Below are positions 25,497-34,241 of a DNA stretch of 64,000 nt, piece by piece. The stretch is from contig NZ_JAGGMI010000006.1 of NCBI RefSeq assembly GCF_017875235.1, forward strand, positions 248,001-312,000. The letters are read 5' to 3'. Source of the stretch: Asticcacaulis solisilvae (GTDB taxonomy: Bacteria > Pseudomonadota > Alphaproteobacteria > Caulobacterales > Caulobacteraceae). A program made the position numbers and the translations under genes. The first letter of the stretch is position 1, and each line of letters opens with the position of its first letter. Under the pieces are notes generated by a model that was not told the origin of the DNA, made no database searches, and saw only the letters and a list, made by a program, of their open reading frames with translations.

Positions 25497-27530
25497 ATGA
25501 CAGGGGACTCCCCTGCCGGAACGCCGGGCTCCCAGCCGGCACCGGCGACCGCCGCCGACGCGCCGCCGACCGCTGGCGCGGCGACCATTTCCACATCAGC
25601 CAAGGATGCCACCGCGGAAGCTCCCGCACACCACGGTCATGCCCATGCGGGCTTCTTCGCCCTGGCGCTTGGCTCGGTCGGTGTCGTTTTCGGCGACATC
25701 GGTACCTCGCCGCTGTACGCCTTCAAGGAAGCCCTGCACGCCGCCGCCCATGACGGAGTGACGCGGCCGGAAATCCTGGGCGTGGTGTCTCTGGCCCTGT
25801 GGGCTATGATTCTGATCGTCGCCGTAAAGTATGTCGGCTTCATCATGCGCGCCGACAATAATGGCGAAGGCGGGGTGCTGTCGCTGATGGCCCTGGCCCA
25901 GCGCGCGATGGGACGGCGGACCCAGATTGTCTTCGTTCTCGGCGTCATCGGCGCGGCGCTGTTCTACGGTGACGCGGTCATTACGCCGGCCATGTCGGTG
26001 CTGTCGGCCGTCGAAGGCCTGCGCACAATTCCGGGCATGGAAAACAGTATCTCGACCGAGATGGTGCTGGCCATTTCCGGCGTCATGCTGCTGGGGCTGT
26101 TCATGTTCCAGAGCAAGGGTACCGCCAAGGTCGGTGTCGTTTTCGGCCCGATCTGCGCCATCTGGTTCACGGTCATGGCCGTGCTGGGCGTGATGCAGTT
26201 CGTCGGCCGCCCCGAAATCCTCATGGCCTTCAATCCCTTCTATGCCGTGAAATTCCTGGCCGAACACGGCCTGTCGGGCTTTATCGTCTTAGGCGCGGTC
26301 TTCCTGACGGTGACGGGTGCCGAAGCCCTGACAGCCGATATGGGCCATTTCGGCCGTTGGCCGATCCAGGCAGCGTGGCTGTTCTTCGTGCTGCCGTGCC
26401 TGACGCTGAACTATCTGGGCCAGGGCGCTCTGGCGCTCAAGGTACTGGAAAGCACCCCCGCCGGCCAGCCCTTCCATCAGCTGAACTGGTTCTTTGAAAT
26501 GGCGCCGGAAAGCTATCGCCTGCCGCTGGTCATCCTGGCCGGCATGGCGACGGTGGTGGCGTCGCAGGCCGTGATCACCGGTGCATTTTCGCTGACCCAG
26601 CAGGCGATCCAACTGGGCTTGTTGCCGCGCCTGACCGTGACGCGGACGTCGGAAACACAGTCGGGACAGATCTATGTGCCGCAGCTCAACAACATGCTGC
26701 TGGTCGGCGTTGTCGTGGTCATGGTGACTTTCCAGACCTCGTCCGCCCTGGCGCATGCCTACGGCCTGGCCGTGACCGGCACTATGGTGGTGACGACCAT
26801 GATGGCGACGGTCGTGATGCGCCAGATGTGGAAATGGAGCTGGCCGGCTGTTTTGGCCTTCGTTATTCCGTTCATGATTCTCGACCTGTCCTTCTTGAGC
26901 GCCAACGCCCTGCGCTTCCTGTCGGGCGGCTGGCTGCCGGTGCTGATCGGCGCGTCGCTGTTCCTGGTCATGGCGACCTGGGTGCGTGGCAGCCAGATCC
27001 TGATGGACAAGTCGCGGCGTGATAGTGTCATGTTGGCCGACCTGGTCGAAATGATGAAGAAGCGGCCGCCGCACCGCGTGGCCGGTACGGCGATCTTCCT
27101 GACGTCGGATGCGGAAATCGCGCCGGTGGCCCTGATGCACAATCTCAAGCACAACAAGGTGCTGCATGAGAAGAATGTCATCCTGACGGTCCGAACGGCG
27201 AATACGCCGCGCGTGCCGGATGCCGAGCGCGTGACGATCGAGATCATCAATGAGGATTTCAAGAAGCTGACGATTAGCTATGGCTTCATGGAAAGCCCGA
27301 ACCTGCCGCGCGCACTTGGCGTCTGCCGCAAGCTGGGCCTGAAGTTCGACATCATGGCGACCAGCTTCTTCTTAGGAAAACGCAATGTCGTGCCTTCGGC
27401 CAATTCAGGCATGCCGCTGTGGCAGGACAAGCTGTACATCTTCCTGATGCGCAACGCGGCGAACCCGACGGACTTCTTCCACATTCCGCCGGGTCGCGTT
27501 GTTGAGCTAGGCACTCAAGTGACCGTCTAG
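25497..27530 (+). CDS. kup: Kup-type potassium uptake permease
   Basis: This 677-residue K+/H+ symporter has about twelve membrane helices. A soluble Pro/Ala/His-rich N-terminal extension of some 50 residues is unusual for the family. The core begins GSVGVVFGDIGTSPLYAFKEAL and includes VKYVGFIMRADNNGEGGVLSLMAL, the conserved gating and ion-path segments. The cytosolic C-terminal domain (about 510-677) is complete. ATG 25497 has AGGAG eight bases upstream. Confidence 0.95.
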   Translation: MTGDSPAGTPGSQPAPATAADAPPTAGAATISTSAKDATAEAPAHHGHAHAGFFALALGSVGVVFGDIGTSPLYAFKEALHAAAHDGVTRPEILGVVSLALWAMILIVAVKYVGFIMRADNNGEGGVLSLMALAQRAMGRRTQIVFVLGVIGAALFYGDAVITPAMSVLSAVEGLRTIPGMENSISTEMVLAISGVMLLGLFMFQSKGTAKVGVVFGPICAIWFTVMAVLGVMQFVGRPEILMAFNPFYAVKFLAEHGLSGFIVLGAVFLTVTGAEALTADMGHFGRWPIQAAWLFFVLPCLTLNYLGQGALALKVLESTPAGQPFHQLNWFFEMAPESYRLPLVILAGMATVVASQAVITGAFSLTQQAIQLGLLPRLTVTRTSETQSGQIYVPQLNNMLLVGVVVVMVTFQTSSALAHAYGLAVTGTMVVTTMMATVVMRQMWKWSWPAVLAFVIPFMILDLSFLSANALRFLSGGWLPVLIGASLFLVMATWVRGSQILMDKSRRDSVMLADLVEMMKKRPPHRVAGTAIFLTSDAEIAPVALMHNLKHNKVLHEKNVILTVRTANTPRVPDAERVTIEIINEDFKKLTISYGFMESPNLPRALGVCRKLGLKFDIMATSFFLGKRNVVPSANSGMPLWQDKLYIFLMRNAANPTDFFHIPPGRVVELGTQVTV

Positions 27531-27563
27531 GGTGCAGGGACCGACCCTGCCAGCCGGAGGCCC

Positions 27564-28163
27564 TTAAATTGTTGGGTTCGTCACTTCCCCACTGAACCTC
27601 CCCTTGAACACCATGGCCGAAAGTGGCTGGCGGGTTGATGGCGTTTCGCGGGCCTTCAGAAAGTCCGGCAGGCTATCCGGATCGCCCTTACGGCCTATGG
27701 CAAAGGCGGCTTCGAGCTTCACATTGTCCGGCAGGCCCAGGACCAGCGGCGCCTTATCATAATGAAGGCCGCCCATCCCGTGGGCGACGAGACCCAGCTT
27801 ATGCGCTTGCAGCGCCAGGGCGAACGATGCCGCGCCGGTGTCAAAGCTGTGGGTCGGGATGTCTCGCTCGCCGTCGAAGGTCGTGACCGAGGCAGCGAAG
27901 ATCAACGCGCCGGCGTTCTTCGCCCAGCCTTCGTTGAATGGCACCAGAAGGCTCAGAAGCGTTTCGAATTCCGGCGTGTCGCGCAGGGCGTAGATAAAGC
28001 GCCAGGGCTGGAGGTTCGAGGCCGACGGCGACCAGCGTGCGGCTTCGAGCATGCTCAGGACCTGATCTTCGGTGACGGGGGCATCGGCAAAGGCGCGCGG
28101 CGACCAGCGTTCCAGGAATTGCGGATCAATGGGGTGGGTCGGGTTGCGGAACGAAGTGCTCAT
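27564..28163 (-). CDS. Nitroreductase-family flavoprotein
   Basis: A 199-residue FMN-dependent oxidoreductase of the nitroreductase fold. The signature RWSPRAFADAPVTEDQVLSMLEAARWSPSASNLQPWRF holds the FMN-binding Arg, Ser and Asn residues. FDTGAASFALALQAHKLGLVAHGMGG and AAFAIGRKGDPDSLP fit the rest of the family. The substrate is unknown. It is divergent from the hydrolase triplet across a 111-bp spacer containing a putative operator. Confidence 0.9.
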   Translation of the reverse strand: MSTSFRNPTHPIDPQFLERWSPRAFADAPVTEDQVLSMLEAARWSPSASNLQPWRFIYALRDTPEFETLLSLLVPFNEGWAKNAGALIFAASVTTFDGERDIPTHSFDTGAASFALALQAHKLGLVAHGMGGLHYDKAPLVLGLPDNVKLEAAFAIGRKGDPDSLPDFLKARETPSTRQPLSAMVFKGRFSGEVTNPTI

Positions 28164-28244
28164 CGTATGTGCCTTTAATATGATTGGCTTTTGCGGCCGA
28201 ACTCTGGTTCACAGGGATATGACCGTCTATCAGTAACTAAAATA

Positions 28245-28255
28245 GTAACAGTTAC
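28245..28255. promoter_or_regulatory. Putative operator palindrome
   Basis: GTAACAGTTAC is a perfect 11-base palindrome. A further half site (CAGTAACT) lies upstream at 28231-28238, in the 111-bp spacer between the nitroreductase gene and the first hydrolase gene. Repeated TAAC half sites in an AT-rich promoter region suggest a repressor site, for example for an HxlR or MarR type protein. No such regulator is adjacent. Confidence 0.35.
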
Positions 28256-28274
28256 ATTTGGTTCAAGAGGCCCC

Positions 28275-29030
28275 GTGCTCGATTCTTTGCAAAGCCGTTT
28301 TGATTTTTTGACGCCCTATCTGACCGTCTATGGGCCGAGAGACAGCACACCGCGTCCGGCGGTTCTGCTCTTCCACGCCTGCAATGGCATCCGGCCGCAT
28401 ATCCATGCCTATGCCCGGCTGGCGGAAAGGGCGGGGGTGCGCGCCTTTGTCATCGACAGTTTCATGCCGCGCGGCTGGGACCAGACGGCAGCGGTCAGCC
28501 TGGTCTGTTCTGGCCTGGCACTGCATGGTTACGAACGGTCAGGCGATGTGCTGGCGGCGGTGTGGGGCATCGCGCAAAGGCCGGATGTCGATGCCTCGCG
28601 CCTGTGCCTGGCGGGATGGAGCCACGGCGCGTGGTCGATCATGGACCTGATGACGCAGCGCCTGGACCGCGAGGGTGCGGCACGCTTGAAGAATCCGACG
28701 CCCGAAGCGCTCAAGGGCGTGAAAAGCCTGTTCCTGGTCTATCCGTACATAAACTTCCCGGCGCGCAGCAATACGCACCACTGGGAGTACAGGCCGCAGA
28801 CCCTGGCCGTACTGGCGCGCAGTGATTTTCTGACCGCCCATGCGCATGCCGCCAACATCTTCAAACGGCTGCGCGACGAAGGCGTGCCGGTGGAGACGCT
28901 CGATCTGGACGCAACACATTGTTTTGACGAGGACGGCATTCATTTCGGCTCATTCATGTCCTATGATGCCGCATGTCACGACCGGACCGAGCAGGCTTTT
29001 GTGCGCTTCCTGGCAGAGACGCTGGGGTAA
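28275..29030 (+). CDS. Dienelactone hydrolase-like alpha/beta hydrolase, tandem copy 1
   Basis: This 251-residue hydrolase is cytoplasmic. The nucleophile elbow GWSHGAWS gives Ser116, the acid is in VLARSDFL and the His in DATHCFDEDG. HACNG replaces the oxyanion-loop HGCGG of its two neighbours. GTG 28275 is chosen because VLDSLQSRFDFLTPYLTVYGP aligns with the N-terminus of copy 3; AAGAGG precedes it by four bases. It is the first of three tandem paralogues; substrate unknown. Confidence 0.82.
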   Translation: MLDSLQSRFDFLTPYLTVYGPRDSTPRPAVLLFHACNGIRPHIHAYARLAERAGVRAFVIDSFMPRGWDQTAAVSLVCSGLALHGYERSGDVLAAVWGIAQRPDVDASRLCLAGWSHGAWSIMDLMTQRLDREGAARLKNPTPEALKGVKSLFLVYPYINFPARSNTHHWEYRPQTLAVLARSDFLTAHAHAANIFKRLRDEGVPVETLDLDATHCFDEDGIHFGSFMSYDAACHDRTEQAFVRFLAETLG

Positions 29031-29157
29031 TTCCAAAGCTTGCTTTGGCAAGCCCGACCGGGCGCCCGAGCAAATCGTGCTCAAGGAGCGAAGCGTTAGC
29101 ACTTCGCTATGGGCGAGGAGCCCAGCGGCGCTTGAGCGGCAATAAGAGGGGGATCAC

Positions 29158-29952
29158 ATGCAGACCATGGCTGAGCGCTACGCGCTGCTGGAAAAATACA
29201 TCACGATCTATGGGCCGACGGACACGCGCGTCCTGCCGGCGATCGTGCTGTTTCACGGCTGTGGCGGCATGCGCCCGCACATCCATGCCTATGCCAAGGC
29301 CGCGGCGTCACTTGGCATACGCGCCTATGTGGTCGACAGTTTCGCACCGCGCGGCTGGGACCGCAACTTCGCCGTATCTTTGATCTGCACCGGCGCCTTC
29401 ATGCAGGGCTATGAGCGCTCGGGCGACGTGCTGAGCGTCCTGTGGGGCCTGAAACAGTCGGGCCGCGTCGATATGGACAATGTCGTGCTCGCCGGATTCA
29501 GCCACGGCGGCTGGTCGATCATGGACCTGATGACCCAGGCTTTGACGGTAAAGGGCGAAGCCAAGCTGGCTGATCCGGACGCGGCCCTGGCCGACCGGGT
29601 CAAGGGCCTGTTCCTGGTCTATCCGTACATCAGCTTCCCGGCGCGCAGCAATTCGAAGCCGTGGGTGCGTCATCCGAAGACCTTTGCCGTGCTGGCGGAA
29701 AAGGATCACCTGACGCCACTGAAGCACGCGAAAAAGATCTTCGCCAATGTCACGGCGGCGGGGGCAGCGGTCGAAGTCCTGCCGATGGCCGCCAGCCATG
29801 CCTTCGATGAGGAAGACAACAAGGGCATGGTCATGGCCTACGACGCCGAAGCCATGCAGATGTCGATCCTGGCCATGCTGAAGTTTCTCCGCGAGACGGT
29901 TCCGCTGCCGGAAGAGGCGCCGGAGGCGAACGCGGTTGCGGCGGGTGGCTAA
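29158..29952 (+). CDS. Dienelactone hydrolase-like alpha/beta hydrolase, tandem copy 2
   Basis: A 264-residue paralogue of the flanking genes. It has FHGCGGMRPHIHAYA (oxyanion region), GFSHGGWS (Ser115), VLAEKDHLT (acid) and AASHAFDEED (His). It has a 13-residue longer acidic C-terminus than the others. The ATG follows AAGAGGGGG by five bases. The 127-base spacer before it contains several short GAGC/GCGC palindromes of the type seen at 42823-42947. Confidence 0.85.
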   Translation: MQTMAERYALLEKYITIYGPTDTRVLPAIVLFHGCGGMRPHIHAYAKAAASLGIRAYVVDSFAPRGWDRNFAVSLICTGAFMQGYERSGDVLSVLWGLKQSGRVDMDNVVLAGFSHGGWSIMDLMTQALTVKGEAKLADPDAALADRVKGLFLVYPYISFPARSNSKPWVRHPKTFAVLAEKDHLTPLKHAKKIFANVTAAGAAVEVLPMAASHAFDEEDNKGMVMAYDAEAMQMSILAMLKFLRETVPLPEEAPEANAVAAGG

Positions 29953-30013
29953 CTGGATATAGTCGGGCGGCGAGCCTGAGGGGTTCTTTCAACGGGCTGG
30001 GGGCGGGGACGAC

Positions 30014-30769
30014 ATGGCACTCGATACGCTGCAGCAGCGGTGCGACCTGTTGATGCCGCACGTCCAGGTCTTCGGGCCTGACGACGGCGTGCCCAGGCCG
30101 GCCTTGATCATCTTTCATGGTTGCGGCGGTATCGCGTCGAACCTTGCCCTCTATGCACAGGCCGCCGTGGCCAGCGGCATGCGCACCTTTATCGTCGACA
30201 GCTTCACGCCACGCAACTGGACGCGCAAGCACGCCGCCGCCTGGGTGTGCAAGGGGCTGAAACTGCGCGGCTATGAACGCTCGGGTGATGTGCTGGCCGC
30301 GGTCGCAGGCATAAGCCAAAGGCCCGATGTCGATGCGGATCGGCTGGTGCTGGCGGGCTTCAGCCACGGCGCCTGGGCGATCATGGACCTGATGACGCAA
30401 AAGCTCGACAAGGCGGGTGACGCGCGCCTTAGCGATCCGGCGCCGCACTGGCTCGACGGGGTCAAGGGGCTGTTTCTCGTTTACCCCTATATCAATTTCC
30501 TGGCGCGATCGGTGACGCGGCCGTGGCGGCACAAGCCGAGGACCCTCGCCATCCTGACCCTCTCGGACCACCTGGCGGCTTATAAACACTATCTGAGGCT
30601 GATCGTCAGCTTGCGCAAACAGGGGGTCGATGCGACCACAACCACGGTCAATGCTACCCATGCCTTCGATGAAGAGGGCATCGATCGTACCCGCCTCATG
30701 CGCTACGACGCCGAAGCGCTGACTGTGACTCTCGACACCCTGAAAGAGTTCATCGCCGAAACCCTCTAA
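30014..30769 (+). CDS. Dienelactone hydrolase-like alpha/beta hydrolase, tandem copy 3
   Basis: A 251-residue paralogue with FHGCGGIASNLALYA, GFSHGAWA (Ser117), ILTLSDHLA (acid) and NATHAFDEEG (His). All three copies share the block SFxPRxWxR or similar near residue 65 and a YERSGDVL motif. The spacing to copy 2 is 61 bases and no terminator is visible inside the cluster, so one transcript is likely. A family-2 repeat starts directly after the stop codon, followed by a terminator. Confidence 0.85.
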   Translation: MALDTLQQRCDLLMPHVQVFGPDDGVPRPALIIFHGCGGIASNLALYAQAAVASGMRTFIVDSFTPRNWTRKHAAAWVCKGLKLRGYERSGDVLAAVAGISQRPDVDADRLVLAGFSHGAWAIMDLMTQKLDKAGDARLSDPAPHWLDGVKGLFLVYPYINFLARSVTRPWRHKPRTLAILTLSDHLAAYKHYLRLIVSLRKQGVDATTTTVNATHAFDEEGIDRTRLMRYDAEALTVTLDTLKEFIAETL

Positions 30770-30884
30770 ATCGGTATGATTTTAAGTGGAACCATCATAC
30801 CGATCTAAGTTTTGGTTTTGTCGCGATATTTAAGGCGAAAACCCCAAAGACGCTTCTTGGCACTTTTCGCCATATCGCTCTAAA
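30770..30884. repeat. Family-2 palindromic repeat, copy R2b
   Basis: This element is about 115 bp and begins at the base after the stop codon. Part 1 is a hairpin of ATCGGTATGAT and ATCATACCGAT. Part 2 is an imperfect inverted repeat with TCGCGATATTTAAGGCGAAAA and TTTTCGCCATATCGCTC arms. It is nearly identical, in inverted orientation, to 52575-52693. Confidence 0.8.
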
Positions 30885-30889
30885 TAAGA

Positions 30890-30917
30890 AAGCCGCCGGG
30901 GTTTCCGGCGGCTTCTT
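30890..30917 (+). terminator. Terminator between hydrolase 3 and the FYDLN gene
   Basis: GCCGCCGG (30892-30899) pairs with CCGGCGGC (30905-30912). T-rich flanks on both sides allow use in both directions by these convergent genes. Confidence 0.75.
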
Positions 30918-30927
30918 GAATTTTGTC

Positions 30928-31416
30928 TTAGCGGTCTTCCTCGTCTTCGCCGGGCAGGCCATCGATCTCTTCGTCGAAGTCGGCGTCTTCGTCGTCTTCC
31001 AGGAAGGGGACGTCGTCGGCATCGTCGTCGCCCAGGTCGGCGTCTTCGATATCCATGTCGACCGAGTCGCCGCCGCCGCCCACGCGGGCCGGATCAGCGG
31101 GATCGAGGTCCTCGTCTTCATCGACGATGAGCGCATCATCCACGACCACTTCGTCGATTTCAGGCGTCACGACTTCGGGCTCTTCGTCCTCGTCGTCGCC
31201 CTGGGTCTTGCCCTTCACCTGATCTTCGGCTTCCTCGTCCGTATCCTCATAGTCCGGAGCGGTGGTCCGTACGCGCGTACGGCGCGTGCGGATCACTTCT
31301 TCCTGGTCGAATTCGAACGCGCATTTCGGGCAATGCGCCGGGCGGTTGTTCAGGTCGTAGAACTTGGCCGTGCAGTTGGGGCAAACCTGCTTGGTGCCTA
31401 AGGCGGGATCAGCCAC
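30928..31416 (-). CDS. FYDLN acid-domain protein (TIGR02300 type)
   Basis: A 162-residue protein. The N-terminus is a small zinc-ribbon-like module, GTKQVCPNCTAKFYDLNNRPAHCPKCAFEF, with two CxxC pairs and the FYDLN motif. The rest is extremely acidic and low in complexity (long Asp/Glu runs), probably disordered. The family is widespread in Alphaproteobacteria with no known function. The start is GTG 31416, preceded by AAGGA; the residue order ADPALGTK matches family starts. It is divergent from aroA. Confidence 0.88.
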   Translation of the reverse strand: MADPALGTKQVCPNCTAKFYDLNNRPAHCPKCAFEFDQEEVIRTRRTRVRTTAPDYEDTDEEAEDQVKGKTQGDDEDEEPEVVTPEIDEVVVDDALIVDEDEDLDPADPARVGGGGDSVDMDIEDADLGDDDADDVPFLEDDEDADFDEEIDGLPGEDEEDR

Positions 31417-31576
31417 GGGTGGTCCTTATCAATCGGAATAGAAAAAATGCGTTTGCGATTGGCCCCCTTGCCACTAGATAGGCCTCCTGTCAAAAGCTTA
31501 AATCCCGCCCGGCCTCAATTTTTTTTGCGCGCATTTTTTTGCAGCGGCAAACAAGGCCCCATTTATCGACGCGTCC

Positions 31577-32842
31577 ATGAACCCCAGCCAAGCTACCGCC
31601 GTTAAACTGATCCCGCCCCAGACCAAGATCGCCGGTCGGATTGCCCTTCCCGGATCGAAGTCGATTACCAACCGGGTGCTGCTGATCGCGGCGCTGGCGC
31701 AAGGCCGGAGCCAGGTCAGCGGCGCGCTCAAAAGCGACGATACCAAATATATGGCGCGGGCCTTGGGCCAACTGGGCGTGGCGGTCACGGACACGGGCGA
31801 CACGGAGTTTCTGGTCGAAAGCACGGGCACGCTGACGCCGTCACCAGAGCCGCTGTTCCTCGGCAACGCCGGTACGGCTGTGCGTTTCCTGACGGCGGCG
31901 GCGGCCAATATCGACGGCACGACGATCCTGACCGGCGACGAACACATGCAGAAGCGCCCGATCGCGCCGCTGGTTCAGGCGCTGAACGATGCCGGCGTCA
32001 CCGCCACGGCGCTGACAGGCTGTCCGCCTGTCATTGTTGCGGGCACGGGCGGTTTCACCAACCGTGCGATCGACGTCGATGCCAGCCTGTCCAGTCAATA
32101 TGTCTCGGCGCTTTTGATGGCCGGAACCAAAGGCGACGCGCCGTTGCGCCTGCGCGTCAAGGACGGCGATATCGGCGCTTTGGGCTATATCGACATTACG
32201 CTGGCCTGCATGCGCGCCTTCGGCGCCCAGGTCACGCAGACCGGTCCGCTGGCCTGGGAAATCGCCAACACGCCTTATGAAGCGCGCGACTACTGGGTCG
32301 AGCCGGACGCCAGCGCCGCCACCTATGTCTGGGGCATCAACGCGCTCATCGGCGCAAACATCGATATAGGCATCGCGCCTGACGCCATGATGCAGCCCGA
32401 CGCCAAGGCCTACGAGGTCATCAGCCAGTTCCCGAACCTGCCGGCGGTGATCGACGGCAGCCAGATGCAGGACGCCATTCCGACCATTGCCGTCCTGGCC
32501 GCCTTCAACAATCATCCGGTCCGCTTTGTCGGCATCGCCAACCTGCGCGTCAAGGAATGTGACCGCATCAACGCCGTCGCTACCGAGCTCAACCGCATTC
32601 AGCCAGGCCTGGCCGAAGAGATCGGCGACGACCTGTTGGTCACGCCCGACCGGACGCTGATCGGCAGGACGGTCGAGGCCAGCATCGAGACCTATCACGA
32701 TCACCGCATCGCCATGGCCTTTGCCATGGCGGCCTTGGTCATCGACGGCCTGCGCATCCTTGATCCTGGCTGCACGGCCAAGACCTATCCCGGCTACTGG
32801 CGCGACCTGGCAAGCGTTGGCGTCGCCATGACCTTCGAATAG
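31577..32842 (+). CDS. aroA: 3-phosphoshikimate 1-carboxyvinyltransferase (EPSP synthase)
   Basis: A 421-residue shikimate-pathway enzyme. LPGSKSITNRVLLIAALA near residue 24, FLGNAGTAVRFLTA near 94 and GDEHMQKRPI near 119 are the substrate-binding motifs. VKECDRINAVATEL and the C-terminal EASIETYHDHRIAMAFA are also present. The FYDLN gene is divergent 160 bases upstream. Confidence 0.95.
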   Translation: MNPSQATAVKLIPPQTKIAGRIALPGSKSITNRVLLIAALAQGRSQVSGALKSDDTKYMARALGQLGVAVTDTGDTEFLVESTGTLTPSPEPLFLGNAGTAVRFLTAAAANIDGTTILTGDEHMQKRPIAPLVQALNDAGVTATALTGCPPVIVAGTGGFTNRAIDVDASLSSQYVSALLMAGTKGDAPLRLRVKDGDIGALGYIDITLACMRAFGAQVTQTGPLAWEIANTPYEARDYWVEPDASAATYVWGINALIGANIDIGIAPDAMMQPDAKAYEVISQFPNLPAVIDGSQMQDAIPTIAVLAAFNNHPVRFVGIANLRVKECDRINAVATELNRIQPGLAEEIGDDLLVTPDRTLIGRTVEASIETYHDHRIAMAFAMAALVIDGLRILDPGCTAKTYPGYWRDLASVGVAMTFE

Positions 32843-33268
32843 TCAGCCGGCCGGAACCAGCCCGACCGCTTCGCGGAGTGGCGCCGTATCAGCGACGGAC
32901 CAATGTTCGACGATGCGGCCATCGCGGATACGCACCGTAACGACTTCCGGATAGGCAAGCGCGTGGCCCGTCGCCTTCTGTCCCATGAATTCACCCTTGT
33001 GCGTGCCCGTCACGCGGACCCGCGCCATCACCTTGTCGTCCTCGGCGATCAGGTCCTCGATATCGGCGTGAAGATCGGGAAAGGCCGTGTGAAACACCTG
33101 CAGCGTCTGTTTGAGACCCTCAGCGCCCGCAGGCTGACCCGGCAGCGGATCGTGTGAAACGACATCGGGCGAGACCAGTTCATCGACCACGCTATAGTCG
33201 TGACGGTTGAAGGCCTGCTCGCAGAAGCGTCGATAGATGGACTTGTTGTCTTGAATATTGTGGTTCAT
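32843..33268 (-). CDS. SnoaL-like / ester cyclase family protein
   Basis: This 141-residue protein is of the NTF2-like SnoaL fold. The pattern is SIYRRFCEQAFNRHDYSVVDELVSPDVVSHD, then FHTAFPDLHADIEDLIAEDDKVMARVRVTGTHKGEFMG and IVEHWSVADTAPL. Function is unknown; such proteins are predicted ester cyclases or small-ligand binders. The start is ATG 33268 with GGAGG six bases upstream. It interrupts the usual aroA-cmk-rpsA direction by lying antiparallel between aroA and cmk, its stop directly abutting the aroA stop. Confidence 0.85.
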   Translation of the reverse strand: MNHNIQDNKSIYRRFCEQAFNRHDYSVVDELVSPDVVSHDPLPGQPAGAEGLKQTLQVFHTAFPDLHADIEDLIAEDDKVMARVRVTGTHKGEFMGQKATGHALAYPEVVTVRIRDGRIVEHWSVADTAPLREAVGLVPAG

Positions 33269-33401
33269 GTGAACCTCCGGCAGATGCCAGCCCGCCGGCG
33301 GTGGCGATAGGCTTTTGCGCCAGGGTTTGAAATCGGTTTTGCCGACGGGCATGCAAAGAATGTATTGGCGCTTGGCCGCAACGGACCTATAGCGAAGCAT
33401 C

Positions 33402-34040
33402 ATGACTCACCCACTTATCATCGCATTCGACGGTCCGGCCGCGTCGGGCAAAGGCACCCTGGCATCACGCATCGCCGCCGATTACGGCTTGCCGTTTCTC
33501 GACACCGGCCTGCTCTACCGCGCCATCGGTCACCTCGCCTTTCAGCACGACGTGCCGCATACCGAAGTTGATGTCCTGGCGGCGCTGGCCAAGGAGATCG
33601 ATGCTGATCTGCTGGCCGAGGAAGGCTTGCGCGGCCGTGAAGCCGGTGAGCGCGCTTCCCAGGTCGCCGCCATCCCTGAGGTCCGCGCGGCGCTCAAGCA
33701 ATACCAGATCGACTTTGCCAACCAGCCCTCCGGCGCCGTGCTCGACGGCCGCGACATTGGCACGGTCATCGCCCCGGATGCGCATGTGAAGGTCTTCGTC
33801 ACGGCCCGTCCCGAGGTCCGCGCCCACCGTCGCTGGCTGCAGCTCAGCAAGATCGATCCAGAGCTGAAACTGGAAGACGTCCTGGAAGATATTCGCGTCC
33901 GCGACGCCCGCGATTCCGGCCGCAGCAGTGCGCCGCTGGAAATGGCCAAAGATGCGCTCTTGCTTGATACGTCCGACTTGGGTATAGAAGCCGCCATCAC
34001 AGCTGCGCGATCCCTTGTGAAAGACCGGTCCGGCGCTTAA
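33402..34040 (+). CDS. cmk: Cytidylate kinase
   Basis: A 212-residue (d)CMP kinase. The P-loop FDGPAASGKGTLASRIA is at residues 7-23. FLDTGLLYRAIG, VLDGRDIGTVIAPDAHVKVFVTA and the lid RDARDSGRSSAPL are the CMP-binding and lid signatures. It stands before rpsA, the common order in Proteobacteria, with a 201-base gap that probably holds the rpsA promoter. Confidence 0.95.
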   Translation: MTHPLIIAFDGPAASGKGTLASRIAADYGLPFLDTGLLYRAIGHLAFQHDVPHTEVDVLAALAKEIDADLLAEEGLRGREAGERASQVAAIPEVRAALKQYQIDFANQPSGAVLDGRDIGTVIAPDAHVKVFVTARPEVRAHRRWLQLSKIDPELKLEDVLEDIRVRDARDSGRSSAPLEMAKDALLLDTSDLGIEAAITAARSLVKDRSGA

Positions 34041-34241
34041 CAGCGTCAAATCCCAAGTCCGGTTCCTGAGGCTCACAATGGTCGCCATGGGACATGAACT
34101 GTCTGCGGCCATCCGGCATCAAGCCAAACATCTCAAAATCCAAAGCCGCACCCCCTGCGCGTGGCCTGTCGTCGTGTTCCCTCAGACATGACGTAAGGAC
34201 TTGCACCAAAGGACATGCGCCCACAAACCTAAAGAGACTAT

